A stretch of 64,000 nucleotides of DNA from NCBI GenBank assembly GCA_964036155.1, contig OZ038423.1:74725249-74789248 (forward strand), in the 5' to 3' direction. The notes below the pieces were generated by a model. That model saw only the letters and a program-made list of their open reading frames with translations, made no database searches and was not told where the DNA came from. Of the stretch, positions 1 through 13,534 are shown in pieces. How positions within the stretch are numbered: the stretch's first letter is position 1; each line of letters starts with the position of its first letter. The DNA is from Diploscapter coronatus. Its lineage: Eukaryota > Nematoda > Chromadorea > Rhabditida > Rhabditidae. The translations under genes and the position numbers were made by a program.

Positions 1-3514
<3,514 letters not shown>

Positions 3515-3801
3515 TCTGTTCATTTTTATTTGAGATTTTTTTTTTTGTAGATTGAGTTAGTCATAATGTTATTTACTCTCAAGGTGTTTTTTCTTGTAAA
3601 GCTTTGATTTTTAGCATACTGTGCAATGTGTTTGTCTTGTTCTTTGCAGAATTTTTAGTCATTCCTTTTGTTTGAAATTGAATGTTCTTACTGAAACGGG
3701 TTTATGAACTGGAATTGGTAGAAATTTCGAATAAACTGAATTTATTAGATCTTCCTCTATGCACAAACAATAAACCTGAGATATAAATAGTGCGTGATAA
3801 G
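3515..3801. other. Convergent 3' intergenic spacer
   Basis: Short AT-rich spacer between the stop codons of the P-glycoprotein (+) and the acid phosphatase (-). It holds AATAAA-type signals for the plus-strand gene (near 3731 and 3769) and a TTTATT (AATAAA on the minus strand) near 3740. Nothing else was seen. Confidence 0.6.
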
Positions 3802-5740
3802 TTATTCAAGACTCGCAGCCAACTGATCGCAAACTTCTCCGCTGCCTCGTTGTTTCTCTTCGATTGTTCGGGTTGGTCCATGGAATTCTGTTCGTGAGCG
3901 TCTTTGCGTCATGGCACGTGTATCCTCGGTAGTACTCTTGAAGATCGTCACAGCATCGAAGGAAGGCCTAAAGTGCATCTTTTTGTAAATCTAGAAGTTT
4001 CCGAACAATGGTGAGACAGAATTACGAATTTCGCTCAGATCTTGTAGATATTGAACAAATGTTGGCATTACTGATTGTAAAATTAAACACATCTTGAGCG
4101 ATTTTTCAAATTGAAAAGTTTTGGGCTTCAATTCTGTCAGTTTCTTTCAAATCCAACCTTCAAAGGGCATGCGCCTCTTTCTGCTGCACTAGTTCCATTG
4201 CACCCTTTCGCGTACTTCGTGTAGTTTATCATTTCACTCTTAGCTCCTGCTTTGTAGTAGATCTTGAAAGAGAAACTACTCCGTGAATGTCAACTCTTTT
4301 TCATGCATTCTACCTCAACTTCTGGCACACCATCATTGTCGTAGATCTCGAGTGCGAGTGCAGCGTTGTATTGGGGGAAAGAGTCGTAGCCAACAGTGAC
4401 GTTCACTATTCCAATTGATTCGAGAAGGAGATGGATTATCCAATCTTGCTAAAATGATTCGTGAATCGAGATTTCTCGATTGAAGTCTTACGCTGGAATA
4501 ATAGATCAGCTTGATATTGTTGAAGTTAGGACAGAACTCTCTTGGGCATGGAGCTAATGATTTCGAACCATTTTTACTCCTACTAAAGCATTTTCCTCTG
4601 TAGCAGTTCCACTTCTCCCTATTTTAGAGACCTTGATGAGTTATGAGGATTGCCTGTTTACTGAAGGTCATGAAGCATCGTGTAGAGCAGATATCCGACT
4701 TTGATGCGGATCATTTTCGGGTCATAGAGTTCACCAATGAATAGTTGATGTCGCATCATCTAGAAATATTCCATTTCAGGATTCTTTACCTTCGGATTAA
4801 CCTTTGCGTACGCTCGTTCCAACGACTTTGCATCAATGCCCATTGGCAGCGGCAGGTCGTTTTGATACTGAACTCTCTTCAGAAAGCTTCATGAAGCAAA
4901 CTAACCTCATTCCATATCGACTCAACTGTGGCGTAATCTGACCAACGATTTAGTCCTGGAATCGTGATGTTGAAGCATTCGAAAATCGCTGCGTCGACGT
5001 CAGGCCACTAGAGATACAATCGTACTTTATGCAAAATTGAGTCACGCACATGTTTGAAATTCTCGTAGCCTTTCCAAATCTTTCCGCATAGTTCTTTGAA
5101 GTGATTTTCTTCGACTGGACAGTCATATATGTCGTAATCAAGAAGCTGAACTTCGCTATGAAGTTGAAACTAGGAAAGGGCTTACCTTCTCGGTGAATTC
5201 AGTCCTCATTGGTACAGAGATCGGTATGGAATTCGCGGATTTATTGTGAAAGAGCCCGGCTCCGACAAGACTTCCCGTCATCAAGCAGCGGTTTTCGTTT
5301 ATTCCATAGGCGTAAATCTGTACTTCACTTTGACAGGGCATAAAATTCTAATGTTACCTCTTTTGGGATCAATATCGGATTTAGGAATCCTGTCTGAACA
5401 TACCGTTTGTTCAGATAAAGCCCTAATTGGTATGATTCCTCGATGCCTTTCTAAATTTAGACCCAGTGACTTGAAAGATTGAACTCTTTCACATCAGTTA
5501 GCTCACCGGCACCTCGTTTGAAGTAATTTTTGTACATTCGACTTGAAATGTAACTCTGAGGAGCTCTAGCACCATGTCGAAAAATCTAGACTTTGCTAAA
5601 ATAGATAAAGTTTTTAAAAAGACCCTTGCCAATTGACTGAAGATCAACTCCCGCTTGCTATTGTTCGCCTTATCTTGCGATTGAACGAGTTCAATAATTG
5701 CAAATAGCGTTAGAAAATGGAACAATTCGACAAACTTCAT
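3802..5740 (-). CDS. Histidine acid phosphatase, secreted or lysosomal
   Basis: Branch-2 histidine phosphatase hydrolysing phosphomonoesters in the secretory/lysosomal lumen. Start at 5740 gives a signal peptide (MKFVELFHFLTLFAIIELVQS). A 5' exon ends at a donor near 5630; the next exon carries the catalytic motif RHGARAP (near 5570). Exons then read GELTD / GIEESYQLGLYLNKRY, a central region with GINENRCLM and SIPIS, QLLDYDIYDCP near 5110-5150, and LLYTMLHDLQ near 4680. The segment that normally contains the HD proton-donor motif reads YYSSQDW near 4480, so the usual His is Gln. Conserved C-terminal pieces PQYNAALALEIYDNDGVPEVE and CNGT...CPLK follow; TAA at 3802-3804. About 11 exons; all introns can be drawn as canonical GT-AG of 40-60 nt. 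C. elegans has a large family (acp/pho), so no symbol is given. Confidence 0.85.
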
Positions 5741-6509
5741 CTGGGAATGAATCGAAATTTTGTAGAGAAATAGCAAAAGGAAACAACGAAAATCGATAAA
5801 TATTGTCGAAATATAGTTTCAGCAATTGTAGATTGTTAGTCTGGATAATAATAATCAAATTTACGACATAAATAAACCTTAGTGTGGTCTGTGTAAACAC
5901 ATAAAATAAGGCTAAAATGTCGAATGTGTAAAAAGGAATGTGGTTTTAGGGGTGATTTTTTAGGCTTTGATCGAACCCTGAACATTCGCGCGTTGTATGT
6001 TTTGTTAATTGTATTCCATTAACGATATTTCACCCCATGGGCACAGTCATTCGACAATGTTGTTCACGTTTTTCTCTAATTTATCGATTCAGAAAAGTCT
6101 AAAAATGTCTCATAATACATAAAAGCTATTCCAGCTGATTCTTTGAAGCTATACTTCATCGGCGAAGAAAATATACAAGGTGGGGTTCTGATAAAAATTT
6201 AGAAAATTGGCAAAAATAACTACTGATGAATAATGCTCTGACGGAATATCATCGTAAAAACATGGAGTTGTTGTCAAAGTTTTGCTATTTTTATCCTCCT
6301 ACTTGTGACGAATACTTTTAAGAAGTTTATTTTCATTCAACAAAAATTAACAATAAAATAATCAAAAATTTCCGAGAAAAATGAATATTTTTGAGCAGAA
6401 ACGAAACATTTTTCCTAAATCAACAAATTTCTATCCTAAAATCTAATTATTGATGATTGACACGTTTTTGAAGGTAACAAGTAAAAACATTGATTGCTTT
6501 TTAACCAAC
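5741..6509. other. Intergenic, promoter side of acid phosphatase
   Basis: AT-rich spacer upstream of the acid phosphatase start and downstream of the PRORP stop. Open frames here are short and low complexity. No RNA gene, repeat or convincing regulatory motif was recognised. Confidence 0.5.
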
Positions 6510-9500
6510 TTATCGCTCTAATTTCAGCAAATAGTAGGTATAATTTGGGATGTGTTCGTTTTCCTCGCACACTGAGAAGAGTACAGCATTATTGTCGAGT
6601 TTCTGAACGATGCGGTCGAATTTGGGATGTTTCTGCAAAAAAACCTCTTTCTCTTATTTTATGCCAACCTTTACCTCTGCGACCAATTTGGTTTTGTCGA
6701 ATCGAATCGTGATTTTGTTGGTGTAATCTTCGAGCGAAATGCTGTTCGGATTGTTTGGAGCGCCCTCGCTGAAATAGTCGTATTTTGACTTGCTCGATCG
6801 AATAAGATAAGAATTGCCAAATTTGGTATCACAACAATCGGTATAATAACATAAGAAATGGACAAAAATACAAAATATGAGATAAGTTTTTCTAGAAAAA
6901 TAATCTTACTGTATGGAGTAGTACTTCTTGAATCGATCGTTGGTCAAAATGCGTGCATTCGGACCGAGTTGCATGGCGGCCATCATGCAGAGAAGGTCAT
7001 CATCCGATCTGAAAATTATCCTTTGTCCATGTTTTTAAAGAAAAAACGGTTATATAAAGTTTTCGCTTATTTTTCTTATTCCCTATGTTATTTTCAAGAA
7101 GAGAAAATATCTATAAAAAAAAGTAAAGGAAAAGGTAAAGTAAAAACTGTAATAAGCCAAAAACCGACCTTTTATCACAGTAGAAAGTCTGGATTCTTGG
7201 ATCTTTGAAGATGGGATCAAGTAAGTGATAGCGCAGAAAGATGCGGCCGATCAGCAGAACTGCACCGTGCTCGTTTAACAGTCTGAAAATAGGAAAAAAG
7301 GATTTTTTCTTTCATAATTTCAAGAAAATTGTTTAAAAATTGCTATATGTAAGCGACAGAGAGAAGAGTTTTATAATTCTGACTTCAAGGTACCGCAAAA
7401 GCTAAAATAGGGGTCCACGTCCCAAAATACCAGAACTATCCATTACTCAACTCAATCTATCCAGGAAGTATTTTAGAATGTTTTTTAGAGCATATAGAGT
7501 GGGTTTAGTTTTGATTTAAGTGATTACCATCATTAGATGAGAAATTATAGAAGTTTGGAAAATTTTAATTTTTTTCGAAAATTAGGGGGTTGAAAAATAG
7601 AAGTTCGTGGACTTCGACTTTAGACTTACGGTAATCATCATGAAAGTACGTTTTCCATAAAAATTTCTTACTTCTTGGTCAAATCGACGAAAGAATGCAT
7701 GATTTCATCGATTTTCCTGACGCCCATCAGCATGTTGAGCATATCGAAAACGAGGGCATTTTGTAGAGAGAAATTCTCGGAATTCGCCACAGCACGCCAG
7801 CGACGAATTTTCTCTTGCATGTTGAAGAATTCGCGCCATGTTAGGTAGCCTGAACACATTTGCTTTTTCTAGTTCTGGAACAGACTTTTTGAGCAATGGA
7901 TTTCTATTTTCCATACAATAGGAATTTATCGAATTCATCAATGGATAACGAAGCAATGCAAAATGATGGCAATTCCAAATGTTATTCCTCATTTGAAACT
8001 TATCAAACACATTTCTAAAGAACTTTTCTTTAGATAAGTATCGAGAATTCGATATTAAGAAAGACAACTATCTTCAACATTACTCGCTTATCTCTTCGTT
8101 TGGCAATAGAACAAAAAATACCTTCATTCTGAGCCTCCTTTTTGATCCACTTCATGAATGCCGTACTGACTTCGTTGTACCTGAATTTTTCAAGTTCAAG
8201 CTTTACTTAGAAAGAAAAATCTTACTGCCCAGGTGCAATTCCGACTGAATCAGGCACTTGGACGATTTTTCCCTTCTCCGCTTTCAAAACCGAATTCTCG
8301 TCCATCCTCAATTTCTCATATCGGACACCGCAGGTTCTGAAAAGTGAAATAAAATGAGGAAAAATGATTCCTATAAAACTTACGACAAGAGCCATTTTGT
8401 GGAGTTTTCGAAAATGTCCAAAGGAATTGGATTTTCGTCTTCGCAGAGCTTGTCGATGTACCAATTGGTAATTCCCTTCTTTAATGGAGTCTGAAAATTT
8501 TTAATTAAGTTTCAAAGCTCTCATAAATCAACAAATTTGAATCTCTGAAAATTGGTTCCATTTTCAGCATTATTTATAAAAAAAAATAGAAATGAATAAA
8601 GGAAATATTCAAAATATCGTATAATTCATCAAAAGGATAATAACCTCAAAGAATGGCGTCAAAATTAGTCATATTTTAGGTTCTTCAATAGAATAGCAAC
8701 TAGTAACCTTCAAAGTCCCAGTGAAAGCGAGGAGTCTTTCGAAGATTTGTGGGCAATCGTGCGGTCGGACAGTTGATGAGGCGATTCTGGACAAAAGACA
8801 AAAATTGAAAAAAAAATTTGATTTTAACAAAACTACTTGAAAGCGTCCCAATTCTTCTGATCTAAGGCAGTACAGCAGAGGAGGTGAACAGTTTCCGTCT
8901 GCAGATCCCTCAAAACGGACAGGAATTCCGGAGAAGTATACTTTGAAACCGAACTGACTGGATCGGAGATTATATTCAGTTGGACTTCTGAAAAAATAAA
9001 ATAAGTTTCAGTCATTTGGTATTTCATTGAAACTTTCAAAAACGATAGGTCTTAGTCGTGTAAGCGAACATATGCTGTGGTTTCCAGAATTCAGTGACTT
9101 TCTTTTTAGAACAGAAAAAAACTTTTGAAATGCCCTAGTAAAATAATGTAATTGAGACAGAAACAATGAATGCTGGTTTTCAGCTGAGAATTTCTTAAAA
9201 ATTAAACCCATACCGAAATCCATTTTGGCGATCTCAGGGAAGTTGACCTGTTTGAATTGTTTCTTGATGAGCTTCGCCAATTCGACGTCTTTTTCAATGA
9301 ACTCTCCTTTTGAATCGGCGATTCTGAAGAATAGATAATTTTATAAAATATTTGTAAATCATAATACCTAGCGGCCCTGAGAACTTGCGTGGCAGAAACG
9401 ATCATTCTGGAATGCCAGTTGATGGACTCCCTGCCGAGGAACTCGCGAGCCACTCGAAACAGACCGTATCGCCTGAAAATGCAAATGTAGGTTTCAAAGT

Positions 9501-10329
9501 TTTCTAGGGGGCAGTTAAAAATTTTCACGATGCTGAGTACATAGAACATCATAAATATTTAAGAGATCTGTTAGCATGAGTTGGTTGAGAAGTTATTCCA
9601 GATTTTTATAAGATCTGCATCTTCTCCAAAGTGGGTAAATTGTTAAAAGATTTAGCACGATTGTGTCACTGCGAAAATGACGAAAAGACAACTCAAAAAT
9701 GTACTCACATCAACTCGAAGGCGAACTGGCTTTGTCTGGACTCGATGAAGCTGAATTCGATTTTCGCCAAGTCCAGATTCGCCTCTTCTTCGGGAGTTTC
9801 GATCGGGAGGATCGACAAGTAGGAATTCTTCGGGATCGGGATCAGGCCGCGCTGAAAATGGCATCATTTCTACGGAAAAATGAAGTAGTCAAATTATTAC
9901 GCTATTATGAATGATGGGCTTCATCGTAATTCCCAGTGCTTTGATTCGTTCAAGCCGTTCCTGCTTGTACTCGTACATGGACACGTACCGCTTTTGGGGC
10001 TGAACATGGACATTATTGTGTAATTACTAGAAAGGAGATTTAGTTTCTGGAAAAGAAAGTAACCTCAAAAGAAATGAAATTTGGCCTCCTGTATTTATAG
10101 ACGGCTCTTTTCCCATTTCTCCGCTTTTCCTACATTCCCTATTTGTTTGTAAATACAGCCGTCTATAAATACAGGAAGCTATGAACTGTTTACTTGCAAA
10201 ACGGGCTTCTTTTGATAGGTGTTGGAAGATGAGGCTTCATCGGAATTGGACTGATTTGATTGTTGATTTTTGTAGAATTTTGGCGAGTCTTTCGACCGAG
10301 TTGCCGAACAGAAGTAGCGGCGTAACTGA
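6510..10329 (-). CDS. prorp: Protein-only mitochondrial RNase P catalytic subunit (PRORP/MRPP3)
   Basis: Removes 5' leaders from mitochondrial tRNA precursors together with a methyltransferase/dehydrogenase pair. About 15 exons. The first visible exon (10329 to about 10192) starts behind CCCCTTTCAG and reads LRRYFCSATRSK, typical of a mitochondrial targeting peptide, but has no in-frame ATG (see findings). Middle exons form the helical PPR-like region (for example RYGLFRVAREFLGRE near 9450). The zinc-linked core has CGVRYEKL near 8320. The metallonuclease domain shows its acidic residues: LVFDMLN (near 7750), SDDDLLCMMAAMQLG (near 6990) and ILTNDRF (near 6940), so catalytic Asp residues are kept. 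The C-terminal exon ends LKLER with TAA at 6510. A 90-bp hairpin lies in the first intron. The preceding COA6 stop is only about 54 nt upstream of the first acceptor, so the two are probably one operon. Confidence 0.85.
10087..10176. repeat. Perfect 20-bp inverted repeat (foldback) in a PRORP intron
   Basis: TCCTGTATTTATAGACGGCT at 10087-10106 is matched exactly by its reverse complement at 10157-10176, with a 50-nt spacer. The arms can pair with no mismatch. No obvious target-site duplication flanks it. It may be a small MITE remnant or an RNA hairpin formed in the intron of the PRORP transcript. Confidence 0.85.
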
Positions 10330-10383
10330 AAGGGGTAAAATATATATTAAAAAAAAGAAAGACAAATGGGGAAAATCCAAACC

Positions 10384-10880
10384 TCAATCAGATTTCTCGG
10401 CGTTAGCAGAGCCGATCGCATTTTGGTCGACTCCCTGAGTGCCCCCAGCCGCATCGACCTTAGCTCTGTATCGCTCGAAGTTGTGTTTGCGAGTGAAGTG
10501 ATCGACCCACGTTGCAGGGCACGAGGCGCGGAACTCCTTCAGCAGCTTCCAGCACTCGTTCTCTGCCTGAACATTTATCTCATATTTCACCTTTCTATGT
10601 TATTCGCTCTGGAAAACTAGCGAATTTTTGTTCCGAATTTCGTTTAGTCCAGAAAAAGATTCAAGCCGAGTTGTTAAACCTCTGATTTTACTCCTGCCTT
10701 ATTTTGTTAGAAATCAATTTCACCTGTTTATCGTCTTTCCCGCTATCAGAAGCCGCGTCGAAACACTTGAAATATTCGTCTCTGAAAAGGCTAATCTAGA
10801 AAAGTAGAAAAGAAATTCGTCTACCTAGCAGAATGGCAGATCTTTCTGTCGTTCTTCAGGGCCCTGTCACCATCGGGCAT
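10384..10880 (-). CDS. coa6: Cytochrome c oxidase assembly factor 6 (COA6)
   Basis: Small soluble protein of the mitochondrial intermembrane space that helps deliver copper to COX2 during complex IV assembly. Three exons: MPDGDRALKNDRKICHSAR (start 10880), DEYFKCFDAASDSGKDDKQ (about 10725-10790), and ENECWKLLKEFRASCPATW (about 10384-10570), ending NAEKSD with TGA at 10384-10386. The Cys arrangement (C...YFKCFD...C...CPATWVDHF) is the twin CX9C/CX10C (COX6B-type) fold, and the family hallmarks RDEYFKC, CP..W and the basic tail after it match human COA6. A TTTTAG acceptor lies about 18 nt before the ATG, compatible with spliced-leader addition. It is the first gene of a probable two-gene operon with PRORP. 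The C-terminal tail after the domain is longer than in the human protein. Confidence 0.88.
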
Positions 10881-11440
10881 CGCCCCAAAATTCACCTAAA
10901 ATCCGAGAAAAATTAGTACGAATTTCTTAAAATTTTGAGAAATCGAAGCGCTTTAAACGCAGAGTACATTGTAAAAAACTCGCATTCGTTGTACGGATAG
11001 TAGGATGTGATTAACCGCGCGGTGACCGCCCATTCGATTTTCGGCCTCTCCCGCGTTTTAATTGTCTTAATTGCCCCAATTATGTCACTAATTACCCAGT
11101 TAAGTCCAGATAATTAGACCTATCGATCGTGCATTTATCGATCTCTTGTCGGACCGTCCATTCTCTAAGAAAGACCAATTTTTAAATTTTCAAATTTATT
11201 GCCGAGAATTCTCGGTAATTAGGCCTATTACGATTTGGTTAGGGCAATTATGCGGCTCAATTAGTCTAGTTGAAGGCTATTTGCTGAAAGCCGATAAATA
11301 TTTCCTGATTCTTTCGTCGAAATCCTTGATCGTTTGAACCAATTCTGTTTCCTCTGTTCTCTAACCATCGACCCATTTTTTACCAAATTAAGTGAGTTAA
11401 TTATCCTAACCGTCCTAATTAAGGTAATTGGCAGTTGAAG
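10881..11440. promoter_or_regulatory. Divergent promoter between COA6 (-) and ATP synthase f (+)
   Basis: A 560-bp region between two divergently transcribed mitochondrial genes. It holds one copy (10948-11009) of a conserved 60-bp element found again inverted at 36102-36162, then a stretch (about 11040-11440) very rich in AATTA/TAATTA/CCAATTA words. No gene was seen. The shared promoter would allow joint control of the two mitochondrial genes (inference). Confidence 0.5.
10948..11009 (+). repeat. Conserved 60-bp element, copy A
   Basis: The core ACTCGCATTCGTTGTACGGA with about 20 bp on each side recurs in reverse orientation at 36102-36162 with only a handful of differences. Both copies lie just upstream of minus-strand housekeeping genes and inside divergent promoters. 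It contains a possible small stem (GTACA...TGTAC). Identity unknown: promoter element, mobile-element remnant or small RNA gene. Confidence 0.7.
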
Positions 11441-12766
11441 ATGGCGTGGTTCCGTCCGCCTCCCCCGCACACGCAACTGCGTCCCTGGGTTCCCGACGCC
11501 ATCTTCATCCCCATTTCGCGAGCCATCGAGCGTCTCGGTGTCTACTTCTACAATCGGTAATTAACGAGAATTAATTGACCAATTAAGCAGGGGATAATTA
11601 TAATATTTTTTGGTAAATTTGGGTACTATTTTGCCAGTGTTGATAGCTGCGCGCGACATATGAGAATATGCAAAGCTTGAAACATTCTGGTTTTAAAGTT
11701 AGATCTCAACAATTAGCAACCTTACGGGTTAATTGCCAGTTATATGTTCAACGATTAGGCTGACTATCGAGATAATGAGATCTCATTTGATATAAGCGAC
11801 GTATTTATCAAGAATCGAGATGCGAAATAAGAAGTCTGAAGAATATTCAGTTTTCAACACTATTTCTTTGTAATTCCAGAGTGCTGAACAAGACGGAGAT
11901 CGGTCTGTTCGACAAACGCTGGAACAAGAACGTCCACGGACCCTACTGCCACGGGCGTTATTACGGAAAAAGTAACTCTTGTCAAGATAAACTAATCCTG
12001 TTCTAAACTGAATTTCAATTACCATTTCGATCATTTGGACCCCGATTACGAATTTTCCAAATAAGCGTCCTTTTCAGTCAATTATTTTATCGAGCTCGCC
12101 TTTTATCCTTTAATACGTGCAATGGAAGAAGTCGCGCTCCAACCCTCAAATCCTTACTCCAGTCAACAATGAGTGATTCTCTTTCTCGTTCCCTTTGATA
12201 AATGAGAAAAGTACAGCACTCGTTTTTGACTGGAGCAAGAGTTTTAGGGTTGGAGCTCGAATTCTTTCATTCCATTTATTAAAGGCGAGCTCGATACTAT
12301 TCCAAGGACGTTTTCCTTTCTTAAAAATGAATAATTTGCAGTGGACACGAAGTTGATGAGCGTGAAGTTGGCGGACCTGCCCGCGTGGATCGGTCGCAGA
12401 GACAAGTCGATCGGGGCGTTCTACAACGAGTTCATGCGCAACATCTACAGGGTCCACAACCTCTACTGGTCCGGACCGCTCTACACTCCTTTCGTGAGAT
12501 TTTTCGCTTTTCTAAAATCTTTCAAAATACCTACGAATGAAAAATATCATGGAAATGCAATCGACACTCACTTTTCAGTGAATTGAGGAAAACCTTTATA
12601 AATATCCAATGATTCACCATAATTGCATTTCTTCTTTTTTCTTCAACTAATAAGTATTGTTTAGGTGAAAACGCTGTTCCGTTTCGTGTTCCTCTATTCG
12701 TTCATCAACTGGTTCTGCAAGATGCACAGATACTGGGACTTCCAGAAGACCAGATATCACTGGTGA
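11441..12766 (+). CDS. Mitochondrial ATP synthase subunit f
   Basis: Accessory membrane subunit of the F1Fo ATP synthase peripheral stalk/dimer interface in the inner mitochondrial membrane. Four exons: 11441-11556, 11880-11971, 12342-12493, 12665-12766, giving a protein of about 155 residues, the length of the nematode orthologue. It begins MAWFRPPPPHTQLRPWVPDA, has the conserved middle GLFDKRWNKNVHGPYCHGRYYGK and LADLPAWIGRRDKS, a hydrophobic segment FRFVFLYSFINWF near the C-terminus and ends DFQKTRYHW. Codon use is strongly GC-biased, as expected for a highly expressed gene. Intron 2 carries a long imperfect foldback element. As I recall, the C. elegans orthologue R53.4 also neighbours dTMP kinase and egl-43. 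Confidence 0.9.
12066..12310. mobile_element. Long imperfect inverted repeat (foldback/MITE-like) in ATP synthase f intron 2
   Basis: The left arm 12089-12175 (starting ATCGAGCTCGCC, containing GCTCCAACCCT and CTCCAGTCAA, ending GAGTG) is mirrored by the right arm 12217-12294 (CACTCG ... TTGACTGGAG ... AGGGTTGGAGC ... GGCGAGCTCGAT). Arms differ by substitutions and small indels. Short outer matches CGTCCTT (about 12066) and AAGGACG (about 12304) extend the symmetry. There is no coding capacity, as expected for a non-autonomous element. Confidence 0.75.
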
Positions 12767-13534
12767 TCAGGAATGGAGGTCTATTTTTGATGAATTATAG
12801 ACGAGCAATTTCACATGGCATGACAAGGCTAATACACTTCAGAACGGCTCTTTTTCATCTGATTTTTTTTGCGGAAAAATCAATTCCTAACGAAATAATA
12901 ATTTCTCTCGCTTTTACATGTCTTTCTTTTGCCCTTATTCTCTCCAAAGTATTAGTCTTGTCTGACCGTGTCTGTGACAAATTTTCTGGAATAACTTAAA
13001 ATTTTTTTTTTTTTTTAAATTAACAATTTCAGACGACCCACCCTACCTGTTTCATCTCTCGTATAGAAGCTAGACAATTCCCGACCCCTGGAAATCCGAC
13101 ACTGGCCTTCGATTTATTTAATTTTTTAATCACATCTAAATTTTTATCGAAAATCATCATTTTTCAGCTAGGATTTCTAAATTTTTGTAGTGAAGATTGA
13201 GATCATTTCAAACTCGAAATGATAGAGTTTGTTGATAAAACTTATGGTATTTTATGCGAAAATAAATAGATTTGGGTACGGAATTTGTTTTGAAAACCTT
13301 TTTTCAAAGACTGCAGAAAGTAGGTCGCTTTTCTGAATATCTAACATCTTGATTTTTATCTCCTTGAGAAGAAGGCAAATTTCTCATTACGAATGAGAAA
13401 TTCCGCCAATTTCGTTAGTTTTCTAAAAGCTTTCATATTTTTGTTTGCGGTAAATTTTTTTTTGAAAAAGTAACAATTAATAATTTTAGACGTCAATTAC
13501 ATTCCGAGTAATTTTGACAGCGCCGCGCCGCATT
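12767..13534. other. Intergenic, ATP synthase f to dTMP kinase
   Basis: AT-rich 770-bp spacer between two plus-strand genes. A run of T is at about 13003-13016. A possible acceptor (AATTTTAG) near 13490 would leave a 5' leader of about 45 nt before the kinase ATG, with a GC-rich patch GCGCCGCGCCGC just before the ATG. No other gene was seen. Confidence 0.5.

Noticed and set aside
5160..5400. Apparent frameshifts or 10-16-nt mini-introns in the acid phosphatase
   Set aside because: Alternative canonical GT-AG introns of 46 and 52 nt restore one continuous frame that also fits the family, so no frameshift is needed.
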